Numbered from the stretch's first letter, positions 1 to 11,112 are shown. The stretch is 64,000 nucleotides of DNA from Sipunculus nudus (GCA_026874595.1 CM049307.1:90771830-90835829); one strand, 5' to 3'. The notes: generated by a model from the sequence alone, not told the origin. Numbers and translations: made by a program.

Positions 1-348
1 ATCTAAGAAATGGTTGTGTTATAAATAAATGAATTTAAATCTTATTTATTAACTTTGTAAGTAAGGGGGAATAGAAAAGCTAATATGGGTTAGCTAGAAA
101 TTAAGAATGTGATGTGGATTTATAAGCGCAGTTTTAAAATAAATTAATATCCCAAAGATTAATGCATTTTATTTGAAATATACTTATTCATTTTTGGCAT
201 ATCAGCATATTATAAATATAATATAATTCAATTTAAAGCTGATTCAAACGGAAACATATGAGTCAGTCTTAAAAAATCATTAAAAAAATTAATAAAAAAA
301 TCTGATTTTAATCAAAATAACCTATTATAATCACCAGGTCAAGCACAG
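1..348. other. Upstream intron or flank of the lectin-like gene
   Basis: No exon is supported here. The stretch is AT-rich and ends in a CAG at 346-348 that serves as a plausible splice acceptor for the first visible exon, although its pyrimidine tract is weak. The start codon and any signal-peptide exon of the lectin-like gene are not visible, so they should lie to the left of the window. Confidence 0.5.
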
Positions 349-605
349 TTAACTTCGGTTCTTAAGGAGGTGGCGTCTAAGTATTGTCCCGAAGGTTGGC
401 AGTTTGATTACGCCCTGGTAGACGGCAGGGGGTCCACCTATTTCTGCTGGAAGTTGAACACTGAAGAACAGAACTTCCTGGACGCTTCTACAAGATGCGC
501 CAAAGAGGTTACTGATCTTTCTGGCAGTTTCTTCACGCAAAGCCTCGACGGTCACTTGCCAGAAAGCCGAGAAAAATGGCAAAATGAGAAGATCCAGGAA
601 ATCCT
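349..605 (+). CDS. C-type-lectin-like gene, first visible exon (N-terminal half of domain)
   Basis: This exon is open in one frame from the acceptor at 348 to a GTAAG donor at 606. It encodes about 85 residues and leaves two bases over. The translation has KYCPEGW, then YFCWKL, then an alpha-helical stretch with TRCAKE. These match the opening of a C-type lectin-like domain (first cysteine pair, hydrophobic strand, cysteine in helix 1). The phase joins exactly to the exon at 1956: the split codon becomes CTC (Leu). The gene is partial because its 5' end is outside the window. Such domains usually act extracellularly in recognition or immunity, but here that is only family knowledge. The GTG at 370 is not a start; it is an internal valine. 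Confidence 0.75.
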
Positions 606-621
606 GTAAGAAACGAGACGT

Positions 622-690
<69 letters not shown>

Positions 691-1955
691 GTGGGGGGGG
701 GGGGGGGGGAGGGGCGGGGCGTAGGGGCGTAACAGCCTTTAGTGACCAATTTACATCAAACACTTTTCCTGGGGCAGCTCGTCGACTTCTGAAGTGTATC
801 TATGAAAAATATAAAGACTCCGTTTCCCGCTAAACGCCTCGGGGACAGGGATGCAGGCTAGACTGGTCAGTGCATAAACCCAATCAATCAATATCTGGCG
901 CTACGCTTATGGTTATTTCTATCCCAGCCTGTGTTTAGGTATTTTATGCACCCATCGGCATAACAATCTCATTTGTCAATCTATTTTGAACATATATACC
1001 CAAGTTGTGAAATAAGATTCCGTTATTTACTCTCGTGTAAATAAAGAGGTTTTGCAGTATGTTACGAAAACTGCATTTTAAATTTTAAAACTGCACGATT
1101 CCAGAATTTCAACTTCATATTCTTCAGATACAACTATACAAACGGGGGTCGACTACACATTAAAGTACACCCTGGGAATTGGTGTTAATCCAAACTGTAC
1201 TTATATAGACTTCATTGTTTTTTATAGGTAAATTTAGCATACTTCCTTATGATAACTATGAATGGCCGGTCCATACCTGGAATAAAAAAATCGCCTTGTG
1301 TCACGATCCTACGGAATTAGCAAGAAATCAAGGGGTTTAATGCTCACATTCTGGCATACTGCATGATAATACATAAATGAAGCAATAAAACAGTGAGTGA
1401 AAAATAACACTTCAGTAGTCCAGCATAGGTGGCACCATTTATGGCCCACACATGCTTAGAAGTCACAAAATCAATAGTAGCTACGATCCCTGTGATTTTT
1501 ATGGAGTTAAATGAAATGATAAAATGTAAAATCAAAATAAAAAAAAATCCTACTCAATGCATCTAATGTCACTTAATCAAGAGCTTATAAATGTTTATTT
1601 ATCATGACATGAAAGCAGGAGTATTTAGCTTTTCTGGCTTATCCAGGAAAAACTAGATCACTTGGCATAACATAATGCAACACAGGTAGCGCCACTAGTA
1701 TCTCAAATTCACAGAGCTGTCACGTGATACATAATCATGTGAAATGTGTTGCTGGAGGCTGCAGCGGTTCTAATGACATTCAGTAATAGTCATTTTATAA
1801 TACATTATGTATAGAAAGACATGAAATTGTCATTTTTTGTAAATAATTTGACTGAATTCATATTTATTTTATTCAACTTCCTGTTTGGAATTGTTTGTAT
1901 GATATGAAAGCCAAAATGAAAATACTTTGAAATTATGTAAATTTTGTTATTTCAG
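606..1955 (+). other. Intron 1 of the lectin-like gene
   Basis: The intron begins GTAAG and ends TTATTTCAG after a T-rich tract. It is about 1.35 kb. It contains the GA/G low-complexity tract just after the donor and otherwise shows no coding signal on either strand. Confidence 0.65.
628..720. repeat. (GA)n microsatellite followed by a G-rich tract
   Basis: About 55 bp of near-perfect GA dinucleotides run directly into about 30 bp of almost pure G. It lies just inside the intron, about 20 bp after the splice donor. Purine-only tracts of this kind can form triplex or G-quadruplex structures and are error-prone in assembly. Confidence 0.95.
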
Positions 1956-2188
1956 CAAAAAGGCGGGTGCAAAAAGCGTGTACCTTGCGGCCACTCAACA
2001 GAAGTGCTTTGGGTTGGGCTGGTTCTACAGCAACATACCTTTGTACTTGACCTTCACTGCCTGGCTGGACATACCCACCAAGTTTGGCGAGTCTGAAGGT
2101 CCGGGTTGCAGTGTCATAAACACCGACACCGGTTCATGGGATCGGAAAGAATGCACCGGAAAACTGCCATCACTCTGCCTTGTAAAAC
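1956..2188 (+). CDS. C-type-lectin-like gene, second visible exon (C-terminal half of domain)
   Basis: The exon follows TTTCAG and encodes about 78 residues. It carries the diagnostic back half of the domain: FTAWLDI in the place of the WIGL motif, then GCSVI, SWDRKEC and a final SLCLVK, giving the conserved cysteine spacing of the second disulphide. I see no QPD or EPN motif, and WND is replaced by SWDRKEC, so classical calcium-dependent sugar binding is doubtful. The 3' boundary is the stronger donor GTAGGT at 2189. A weaker GTAAAA at 2182 would also keep the next exon open in a different frame, so the last residues are less certain than the domain. Confidence 0.78.
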
Positions 2189-3110
2189 GTAGGTTCAAAG
2201 GGAGTGGGGGGGGAGGGGGGGGGGGGGGCTTTTGGGTAAAGATGGGCGCACCATCTTCTTCACTAAAAAAATCTGAGAAATAGAGTGATACTGTGTTTGC
2301 TTCATATTCGCGATGATTTGAAAATTTTCAATGTTTCGCCAAGGTTTCATTTTTGCGATCTCACAATATGAAAACATTACATGAAACCATTATTAGTAAA
2401 GCATTATTATATTAAATATTTATATCAAATAATATGTGCGCACAAAATTACTATTTGGACGGAGTTCCAAGCGAAGATCGAATAAGTTAAAATTTTTGTT
2501 CATTATTGGCAGATAATTTGGTAGATCTGATATCATTATTTTAGCAACAGAGTCTTTTATCTTAGACTTGCCATTCACGATGGGTCTAATTCACGATTTT
2601 TTTTTCGCGACAATTCCCTTTTCGCAAATATCTCGAACTTGAAACCCTCGCGAACAAATAGGCTTCCACATGCAGTATACATGTACGTTTAAAAACACCG
2701 GAAATGCATCTTGTGCAGTTTTATTTCGTGCCAAATTCTGCATGTGAGAGTTATCTTTAATATCGGTTTCAGACTACCCACTCAAAATAGCTGTGTGTTT
2801 ATGTTCGTTTGTTTAAATTTCTAACCATTACTTTCTTCTGGATTTCTCAAATTAGGTTGAATCTTTGTATATCTTATATTTGCAGGTATAATGTGCCAAG
2901 CGCTTTGAAAAAATGTACGAGTATATGGACAAATAATTAACAATATGATTGACATTTTTTTGCAACTTAATTTTTCGTTGATTGATTCAAGCTTCAAAAT
3001 CTGGCTTCTATACTTCGTTTTATTGAAACAATATCTAGAAGGGCGTATGTAGATGCGCTATGATAGTGTTCTCTAATTTGTTTTATGATTATTTTGTTTT
3101 GTATTCGCAG
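2189..3110 (+). other. Intron 2 of the lectin-like gene
   Basis: It starts GTAGGT and ends in a pyrimidine-rich TTTTGTATTCGCAG. A G-rich homopolymer at 2200-2228 sits just after the donor, echoing the G tract after the first donor. The middle (about 2810-2960) faintly resembles sequence near 41020-41130, which suggests an old dispersed repeat. No gene is seen. Confidence 0.55.
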
Positions 3111-3211
3111 TTGCGGAATTCACCTCAGACAAGTTTTCGTTGGCAAGTTTGTCTTCCGGCTTAGTGCGGAAGCGCCGAGGTGATGGGAACGGGGGACTCA
3201 TCTGGCCATGA
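3111..3211 (+). CDS. C-type-lectin-like gene, putative last exon (short basic tail)
   Basis: With the 2188 donor the split codon joins as CTT (Leu) and the frame stays open to TGA at 3209-3211. The tail is about 33 residues, rich in Ser/Leu, and includes a basic VRKRRG. It carries no recognisable domain and no membrane segment, so the product would end shortly after the lectin-like domain. The call rests on the acceptor, the matching phase and a possible polyadenylation signal 73 bp downstream. Use of the alternative donor at 2182 would give an 18-residue tail instead. Confidence 0.5.
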
Positions 3212-3284
3212 GTTTCCGCGTCACTCGTATGTAGAATGTAGATGTTTATCAGTGACATCTTGACGTCAAGTGTACTCAACACCA

Positions 3285-3290
3285 ATTAAA
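3285..3290 (+). terminator. Possible polyadenylation signal of the lectin-like gene
   Basis: An ATTAAA variant hexamer lies 73 bp after the TGA at 3211 and is followed by a TTCTTCTTCG stretch. It ends the gene before the solo LTR that begins at 3434. Confidence 0.35.
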
Positions 3291-3569
3291 TTCTTCTTCG
3301 CATGCATACTGTGTTTTGTCTTCATCAATAGAACTTAAAGTCAGCTATTCATCTACCTTTTCTGTAGGATTTTTGTCATTTCTGCCTTATTCTGGGTATA
3401 TGCAGGTTCCGTTAAAAATATATACATATATTTTGTTACGGAACCTAAAAACAACAGATTATGTAGTAGTGACGAGCCTAATTTTGTTACCTAGTAACAC
3501 TAGGCAGCGTGAAATGTCTAGGGGAATGAATAAAGAAGTCAGTGGTTTTTTGTTAACAAATAATTATAA

Positions 3570-3575
3570 TTTATT
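3570..3575 (-). terminator. Polyadenylation signal inside solo LTR copy 1
   Basis: AATAAA on the minus strand, about 445 bp after the TATA box and 137 bp before the LTR end. The same GAATAAATTATA context is present in copy 2. Confidence 0.5.
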
Positions 3576-4017
3576 CTTAAAACAGTCCTAACATTGTTAT
3601 ACACTGAATCAATACAATTACACAGTATAACAACAGTATAAAAGTAAATCAATACAAATACCAAGTATAATAAATAAAGTGTACAGTTCCAGAGACCGGA
3701 TCCTAGGCTTTTCTGGTTACCACCACTGTCACAGCTCAAAAAGTCCTTTTAAATATATAATCCAGATGAACTGTTCACGTAAATCTTCTCAGAGAAAAAT
3801 AGTCCAATTCAATCCCGAAATCAATCTGTTGTAATCCAAAAGTGAAGTTCTGCTAATAATCCCAAAGGCAAACTGAAGACTATATAAAATCCGTTCCAGA
3901 TTTCGAAGAAGATCTATAACTGCTGCAATTATCGGAAAGGTCCACAAACTGACTCACACTCTTCCGTGTCCGCTGGAATATTTCTCTCTCTCCTCCCGGC
4001 TCTAAACACAGCCCCTA

Positions 4018-4024
4018 CTTTATA
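4018..4024 (-). promoter_or_regulatory. TATA box of solo LTR copy 1
   Basis: TATAAAG on the minus strand, followed at once by AGGGGCTGTG, a stretch conserved in copy 2. It would drive transcription leftward, toward the lectin-like gene on the opposite strand. Confidence 0.5.
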
Positions 4025-4298
4025 GCTTCTCTTCCCTAATCCTTGAAACTTTTATTTCACGAACAATTCAAAGAACACAATTACACACACGCGCCCAAAG
4101 AACAATACAAGACAAGCTCATAGAGCGCGGATAGCCCAGAAAAAAAAACAGATTAGCATGAGCGCTGTCTTTACACGCCAGAGTTCACCGAGTACGGATT
4201 AAACCGAGCGCTGTGTCTCTACACGCCATAGCAATTGACGTCCAGGGCTTGAGCCTAATGGCAACAGCGCACAATAAAAGAGACATCTGTGACAATTT

Positions 4299-6238
4299 AT
4301 GTATGCCCTGCAGGAAAATTCCTGTTAATAAAAAAGCTTATGACGCCTCTGTGTAGAATATATGAGCTTGTGTATCTACGTGATGTTAGTAAACAGCTGC
4401 TCCCCACATGTTATAAACCATGGATCAAAACAAAACAAACAGCCTCTGTTCCACTGGATCGACTTTCTTGGCCTACTTTATAAATGGTTCATGAAATCAT
4501 CTTTAGTTAGTAAACGTCAGAAACCGTATAGCCCCCTTTAAAAGTACATAATCCTTCCAATAAATTTGTATATTTTATATTTTGGCAGCATGCAAACCTT
4601 GCCCAAGTATAATATACCTGCGCACTGACGTTCTATCTGCCATTCACCTGTTCGATACGTTGTTACGGTTCTGTGTGTAGGCAATCACAACGGGTGTCTT
4701 GTTTACCATAACAAGACTGCCAGAAGAGGCCTGTTCTTAAGCATTTGCATGAAACATGAAATAAAGCCCAAAACACATGCAGACATTTACTGTTAATTTT
4801 TTTTGCACAGGGAGTAAATTTACGCTTGTGAGTAAAATTCTTCTTTTAGTATATTTACATTGTATTAATGTCCTGTATGCAAATTGACATTAAAACACAG
4901 CTTTTAGGGAAATGGGTACAAATATTGGCCAATTAAATCTAAATATATTTGTGAAAGCTCTGAAAATTGTTTAGACAGTTGTCCTTATAATTGTATGATG
5001 AGAGGATTATATTTAAGGATTATGCCTGCCCTTTTATTTTTTCATTATAACTTGCATCAAAATAGCATAACGTACTACATTTATAAAAATGTACGTTTTC
5101 CATCCGGCCCTTAGTAAAAAAAAACGCACATAATATAAGCTAAACAAAATCTTAGGTTACGTCACCTAATTCGCTATGCTCACTTGGTTCAATATAAACA
5201 GGTAGGGGGGGGGGGGCCTATAACATATATTGTGAGTATCCATGTAGCCATCGTTTCGAAGAAAGGATGGACTTCGCCAAGGCTCTATAGCTCACAGGTC
5301 AGTTGAACATCATTGTCTTCAACAGCATGGACTATTCAAAGTGGATACCAGGGGAACAAGGAGATGATGGTACAGGGTCCCTGGGTCATTCCTCCACCAG
5401 TGCCTCAATGAAAAATTACGAAAGTTTGTGATTACATACATTATGGCCTCAGAGCTGTCCCCAACTCAGTTTTAACATTGTTTGGGTTGTTTCTTAACAT
5501 AACTACTGTTACGATATGCATGTATACTGTGACCCAAGAATATTCCATACGGTGAGGCCCATTCAAATTTTATTATTTCAATTTTCAATGATGGTCCAAA
5601 ATTAAATGATAAAAAATTCGTTTTTATATATTTACCTGTAAATTGATATTTCAAAACACTGTTGGGAACAAATGTACTAACATGCGTCAGTTTTTTTATT
5701 GATTTGGGGCTAATCTTTAAAAGGGAGCAGTTTATAGGTGAAAACTTGATAAATTATCAATGCACCTTTCAAACTTCAATGGGTTACAAAATGATAATTT
5801 ATAAGGTAAGTACCGAAAATAAAAAAGAGGAAACCAATATTTTAAGATATTGTCTATACGTATTGTAAACTGCACACTTATGCTGGAACAAATTAAGTCA
5901 CCTGAAATTTATTAAAGTAAGAAAACTCTATGTTTTCATTTAATGACATTAAGAGTACATTCTTTACTTTTTAAACAACATTTTTATTTTAATTTTAACC
6001 ACGACAGAATGCTGATCTGAGATGTTTCTTTTGTTTAAATGAGGAAGCATAGGAATTCCGATCTTGACCTAGACCGGCGACTGAATTTCTGGTTTAAATC
6101 AATGGATATGTCATCAAAGGCCAATTTGTTAAACATTGCTAAAGCAGCGTTTCCAGACGTGTTTCTCAAGTGCGGCACCATATGCCGGCCGGTCGTTGTT
6201 ATTAACTTTTACACCAGCTTATTTCACAATTGAACAAA
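4299..6238. other. No supported gene
   Basis: AT-rich sequence with a G12 run at 5205-5216. A short reading frame at 5291-5431 has a slightly lectin-like stretch but lacks cysteines (see rejected items). The last 200 bp may belong to the 5' region of the non-LTR element that follows. Confidence 0.5.
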
Positions 6239-6284
6239 TTTAGGTTCCTTGTTATATTCGCTGGTTCCTACATGATGTCATGAA

Positions 6285-7415
6285 ATGAACCCGGAATCAA
6301 GCACTAAAAGGACTAGAACAAGTCCTTCAGACTCTGACGGTACTATCCACACGAATCCAAAACAGGGCAAGATAAATATGGAGGAAATCAGTGAAGTGAC
6401 AGGTAACACACTGCTTTCTGAAAGAAGAGGTCTAAAGGGTAAGATAAAATCACTGAAGGATGATTTCAAAGTTTGTCTTAGTGAGTCAATTGAAAGAATG
6501 CGCATAGATATTACTCAAATAATTGATTCAAAATTCGCCGAGTTGAACAATCGTATAGACATCGAAATCGGTATCCTGAAAAGGAGAATCGATGACTTAG
6601 ATAGCAGAATGTCTGTGATAGAAAAATCCGCGCACAAGATAGGAAACAAGCCGTTTGATCCTGATGTCAGTGTGGTAGCTAGTAGAGTGGTGCAAAATGA
6701 TAATGAAGACCCTAAAAATTTTGCACTGAGAATTATTCAGGAAGGTGTTGGTCTGGATGATATACCTGTGGTTAGGGCACTTATACTCGGCTCTAGAAAT
6801 GGAAGACCGGGTTTACTTAAAATTGAGCTAGCAAGTGAAGGTGACAAAATAAAAGTTCTGCGCAATAAACAGAATCTCGAAAACTCTGGTCTTTATAAAC
6901 GTGTGTTTCTGAAGTCCTCCCAGACGCATGCCGAACGGCTAATCCAGCTCAACTTTAGAACTATTCTGAGCGAACTTCAAAATTGTGGCCAGTACAGAAT
7001 AACCGGTAACGGTAAGCTGGTTCACGCTAGTACTTTGGAAAATCAATATCATGGAACCACTGGGTATCGGGGACCAGGTGATAATAAAAAAACAATAGAC
7101 AAGCAAATATTACAAAGAGTCCCAGTACGGTCGCAAAGCCAGATGTCTACAGCTGGCTCTCAAGGCATGCCCAGTATGAAAGCATTCGCGCCTTCGGATC
7201 AGAGTGCCGTGATGCACGCTCACCCTACCGGAGTCAATATCCCTTCGTTACCGTCACCTCATACTTTGGTAACTACCGGACTTACAATAGCCCAGGGCCC
7301 TCCGCTGGTCAGTCGATCCCAACTGACCACTCCCGCACCGACAAACCTCCAAGCGGCAACTACCCCTCAGGTGTTTGTGCCCAGCTGTGCCACGATCCCT
7401 GTACACACCCATTAG
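6285..7415 (+). CDS. LINE ORF1 protein (coiled-coil RNA-binding type)
   Basis: An intact frame of 376 residues opens at ATG 6285. Residues 1-35 are polar and basic. About 45-115 form a heptad-rich coiled coil (ERMRIDI, LNNRIDIEIGILKRRIDDL). About 125-235 resemble the globular RNA-binding part of LINE ORF1 proteins, with VVASRVVQ, NFALRII and RVFLKSSQ. The rest is a Ser/Pro/Thr-rich, probably unstructured tail. No CCHC knuckles are visible, unlike many Jockey or I ORF1 proteins. Such proteins trimerise, coat the element RNA and act as nucleic-acid chaperones. The stop is a TAG and the endonuclease frame continues immediately in the same frame. Confidence 0.75.
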   Translation: MNPESSTKRTRTSPSDSDGTIHTNPKQGKINMEEISEVTGNTLLSERRGLKGKIKSLKDDFKVCLSESIERMRIDITQIIDSKFAELNNRIDIEIGILKRRIDDLDSRMSVIEKSAHKIGNKPFDPDVSVVASRVVQNDNEDPKNFALRIIQEGVGLDDIPVVRALILGSRNGRPGLLKIELASEGDKIKVLRNKQNLENSGLYKRVFLKSSQTHAERLIQLNFRTILSELQNCGQYRITGNGKLVHASTLENQYHGTTGYRGPGDNKKTIDKQILQRVPVRSQSQMSTAGSQGMPSMKAFAPSDQSAVMHAHPTGVNIPSLPSPHTLVTTGLTIAQGPPLVSRSQLTTPAPTNLQAATTPQVFVPSCATIPVHTH

Positions 7416-8300
7416 GGGAATACCCAACTCTCGTGTGACCAGGCCGATTTGCTCACCTTGTGTGTTTGGAATGTGAACGGATGGACTATGAACAATGCAA
7501 AATTAAGGAGCAAAATTTTGCTGAAATTGAACATTGACATTATATGTATATGTGAAACTCATTTAAAAAATAACGATACTATTGAGCTTGATCATTATGT
7601 TTGGTATGGCCACAATCGAAATATGCTCCATGTAAACGCGAAAAAAGGTTCAGGTGGAGTTGATATATTTGTTCGACGAGATCTACATGTGACATTTAAT
7701 ATTCAGATAGTTGACAGGACCAAAGCCGGTATATTAGGGATACAGTTAGTACATAGATTAACAGACTTCATATTGTTGTTCATGTTTGTTATCTTCCACC
7801 TGAACAGTCACCGTGGGGCAGGGATAGTGATTGTTTTTTCGCTCATCTAACTCAGGCAGTTTACTCCTATTCTAATGTTGACCATGTCTTTATACTTGGA
7901 GATTTTAATGCTCGTTTAGGTAAACTACAAGACATTTAGAACCAAGAGAAATTTTAGATGCAACTCGTAATCTTCATGGTGAAAGCCTGATTGAATTCCT
8001 TAAAGAAAATATGCTTTGTGTACTTAATGGTAGAATAGACAGACACAGGAATGATCTCACCTCAGTCACCGGCAGGGGAAAATCGGTAGTTGATTTTATA
8101 ATAACTGGGCATGATACCCTCGAAAAATGTACTGGTTTCAGGATACTTCATGGTATTGACATCATTGATGAGTTTAAGTATGATCGAGGGACATTGTAAA
8201 GTACCAGATCATGCGACTCTCATTGTTTCGGTCAGATTAACACACAGCACTGACTTTGTTTCTTCTAACACTGAAACGGAAATTTTATCGTATAATGCAA
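7416..8300 (+). pseudogene. LINE ORF2, apurinic-type endonuclease domain, frameshifted
   Basis: The domain is recognised by LCVWNVNGW at its start, ICICETHL (catalytic Glu region), GSGGV, then YLPPEQSPW and LGDFNARLG after a frameshift near 7770. Further on come SVVDFII and VPDHATL, the counterpart of the usual SDH motif with Ser replaced by Pro. At least three frame changes (near 7770, 7935 and 8190) are needed to follow it, so it cannot make an active nuclease that nicks target DNA. There is no in-frame ATG between the ORF1 stop and the first domain motif. Confidence 0.8.
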
Positions 8301-8464
8301 CTTGAGGCTTGAACTGCCCTATTCCTACTTTAAAAAAATGTATCAATTTCAACGACATCCCAAAAAGTATTTTAAACAATGAATCTTTTGTCAACAAAGC
8401 TCAGGCTTTCTTTGAAAATAATCGAGACCCTTATGAAAATGTTGAAATAGACCTGTGTAACAGA

Positions 8465-11022
8465 CCAATTTTGTAGCATTATATATGAAGAAATACACCA
8501 CCGTTTGCCCTCCAAATCGAATAGGGCACGGGACAAGTGTGGGCCTAGTAAGCGGAAAATAAGTGTGAAGCCGTATTGGGACGATAAACTCGCAGAGGCC
8601 TTGGTTTATATGCGGAACAAAGAACATAATTTGAAGAATTATGTAAGAAAAGATTTACATAATATTGTCCTAAGACAAGAATTTACTCAGGCCAGGTGTC
8701 GTTTTGATAAAATGTTAAGGTGTAAAGAAAGAAGTTACCGCAGAAAAAAAATGGCTGAAATTGAAAATGTGGCAAAAACAAATCAAAAACAATTTTGGCG
8801 TTTTGTCAATCGTTTGGGCTCCCAAAAAAGGTACAGGATACCACTATCAGTTAGAATTAACGGTGTTTCTGGTGTATAACTTGACGACTGTAAGGAACTA
8901 TTGGGGAAAAGAATTCTTAAAATTATACCAACAGACTGAGCTATCGGATTTGGCTAAACGCTTTCATGAAAACATAAATCACATTATTTTAAGCGAAGAA
9001 AATAAAATGAGGCTCCCTCACTATGAAAGTAATATTATGCTAAACTGTGATATTTCTTTTCATGAAATATAATCCATCGTTAAACACGTAAAAAATAGGA
9101 GAAGTGCTGGAATCGATTCTGTTCCAAACGAAGTTCTAAGAAGTCACAGTGTCATGTTAATGATGTACAGACTATTTACTCTTTGTTTATAACAAAGGTA
9201 CGGTGCCTGCCTGTTGGAATAAATCACTTATTGCCCCTATCTTGAAAAAAAATGGAAGGATCCCCATGAGCCTCCGAGTTACAGAGGCATCTCATTGCTA
9301 TCCTGTGTAGGGAAAGTTTATAGCGCATTCATTGAACGACGAATATCCTCGTATTGTGATTCTTTGGGGTTAATAGCTGAAGAGCAAAATGGGTTTCGAA
9401 GGGGTCGGTCATGTGTTGAACACATTTTTATTCTTACAAGCATTGTGACCAATTACATTAATATTGGCAAAGATGTATTTGTAGCCCTGATCGACATGGA
9501 AAAGGCCTTTGACAAAATAAATAGAGACCTCCTCCTTTACCGGTTGTTAGAGCAAAATATTGATGGTAAACTATATTATGCATTGAAGTCTATGTATGTG
9601 AATAACAAAGCACAGGTTAGAATTACTCCGGATCTGCTCACGGGTGAATTTGCAGTCTGTTCTGGTGTACGCAAGGGTGATCCACTGTCACCTACAATAT
9701 TTAATATATATCTGAATGAGTTGGTACGAGTTATCAATTCGCTCAACATGGGGATTACTTGTGGCTTTACTAAAATAATTATATTACTGTACGCTGACGA
9801 CATTGTTCTAGTGGCACCGACTGCCAGTGCCCTACGATGTATGCTCTCGTACATAGACTCGTGGTGTAAGTTATGGCAACTACATCCGAATCCGATTAAA
9901 AGTAATGTTATCCATTTCCGTGATCGTAAAAAATCGCTTACTCCGTCAAAATTTAATTTAAACGGGTCAAATTTAAAAGTTGTCAAGGAGTATAAATATT
10001 TAGGATTTTATCTTACGGAGCATATGGATTATAAAACCGGAAGTCATGTTTTATCATACGCTGGTTCAAGAGCACTTGGAAATATAATTTCAAAATTTAA
10101 ATACTTAAAAAATGTTTCTTATTATTCTTATACTAAACTTTATCACAGTGCCGTAGTACCAGTGCTTGATTATGCTTGCGAGGTATGGGGTCAATGTAAA
10201 TCCCCGACCGATGACCAAGTTCAGAACAAGGCTATAAGGTATTTTCTAGGAGTTCATAAATTATGCCCAATTCTTGGTTTAACTGGGGATATGGGTTGGA
10301 TCCCCAGTTTAGAAAGGCGCCAGATGAAAATACTGAAATTTTGGAATAAGCTCATATTAATGGACGAAGGAAGGCTTGTAAAACAAATTTTCAAATGGGA
10401 CTGGGAGTTAAGATATAACAATTGGGCAGCTAAAGCAGAAGAAATTCTAGACATAGCGAATATGTCGCATATTGTTGCTCAGGGATTAGTATGTCCCATT
10501 GAAAATGTTGGCCAAAAATTGCAAGAATTCTGCGAATCTTAGTGGCTAGAAGAAATGAAACTAAAGCCAAAGCTAAGAACATATGCATTACTAAAATCTT
10601 TATTCGGTACCGAACCTTATGTCATTCATTATTTAACGTGAGGAAAGAAATCCTTAATGGCACAGCTTAGATGTGGAATCTTACCGTTAGAAATAGAAGT
10701 TGGGAGGTTTAAAATATTCGAGACGCAACCACAGGTAAATTTAGAAAGTTTAAACCCGAGGAAAGAATATGCACCATGTGTGAGGACAATTCAGTTGAAG
10801 ATGAAATCCGTTTCATATGCTCCTGTCCAAAATATGAGGAAATTAGAGAGGAACTTTACAAATCTATTCTTAACAGTGAAACCGAGTTGTTAGGATTGTC
10901 TCCTAAAAGTCAATTTATATACCTGCTTCAAAACTGTGTTTAAGAAATCAGTGACTTTGTAGCCAAAGCATGGGAGATAAGAAAGAAGTGTTTGTACGCC
11001 TGTACCACCATTATCGACTAGA
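8465..11022 (+). pseudogene. LINE ORF2, reverse transcriptase and C-terminal domain, frameshifted
   Basis: The region begins with a basic linker (8505-8879) and reaches the reverse-transcriptase fingers at about 9080 (RRSAGIDSVPNEVL). The longest open part is 9295-10542, with RRGRSCVEH, ALIDMEKAFD, GVRKGDPLSP, the catalytic YADD at 9790-9801 and KYLGFYL. After a stop at 10540-10542 come the thumb-side LRCGILPLEIEVGRFK and a C-terminal knuckle, CTMC...FICSC, in which the usual His is Arg. An in-frame TAA near 10940 precedes the likely original end at TAG 11022. Catalytic residues remain, but breaks prevent one continuous protein. Confidence 0.85.
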
Positions 11023-11112
11023 GTACTGAGTGTCATATAAACCCCTGCGAGGGTTGGGTACTTAAGATGACATTTACTGTACTTCATCTTGTATTATTGT
11101 TCATGACACTAT

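Larger units (their letters stand above)
3434..4294 (-). mobile_element. Solo LTR of an LTR retrotransposon, copy 1
   Basis: Read on the minus strand, an 861-bp element begins TGTCAC and ends GTAACA. It is flanked by a perfect 4-bp duplication, ATTT, at 3430-3433 and 4295-4298. It aligns over its full length (about 80% by eye) with the inverted copy at 50629-51493. Internally it has a TATAAAG box (4018-4024), a polyadenylation hexamer (3570-3575) and the expected U3-R-U5 order. No gag or pol sequence adjoins either side, so this is a solo LTR left by recombination between the two ends of a provirus-like element. Whether it is Gypsy or Bel/Pao cannot be decided without internal sequence. Confidence 0.8.

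Noticed and set aside
5291-5431. Short frame with YSKWIPGEQGDDGTG, resembling the W..GEP region of a C-type lectin domain
   Set aside because: It has no cysteines where the domain needs them, no clear splice sites and a stop on both sides. The likeness is a few residues only.
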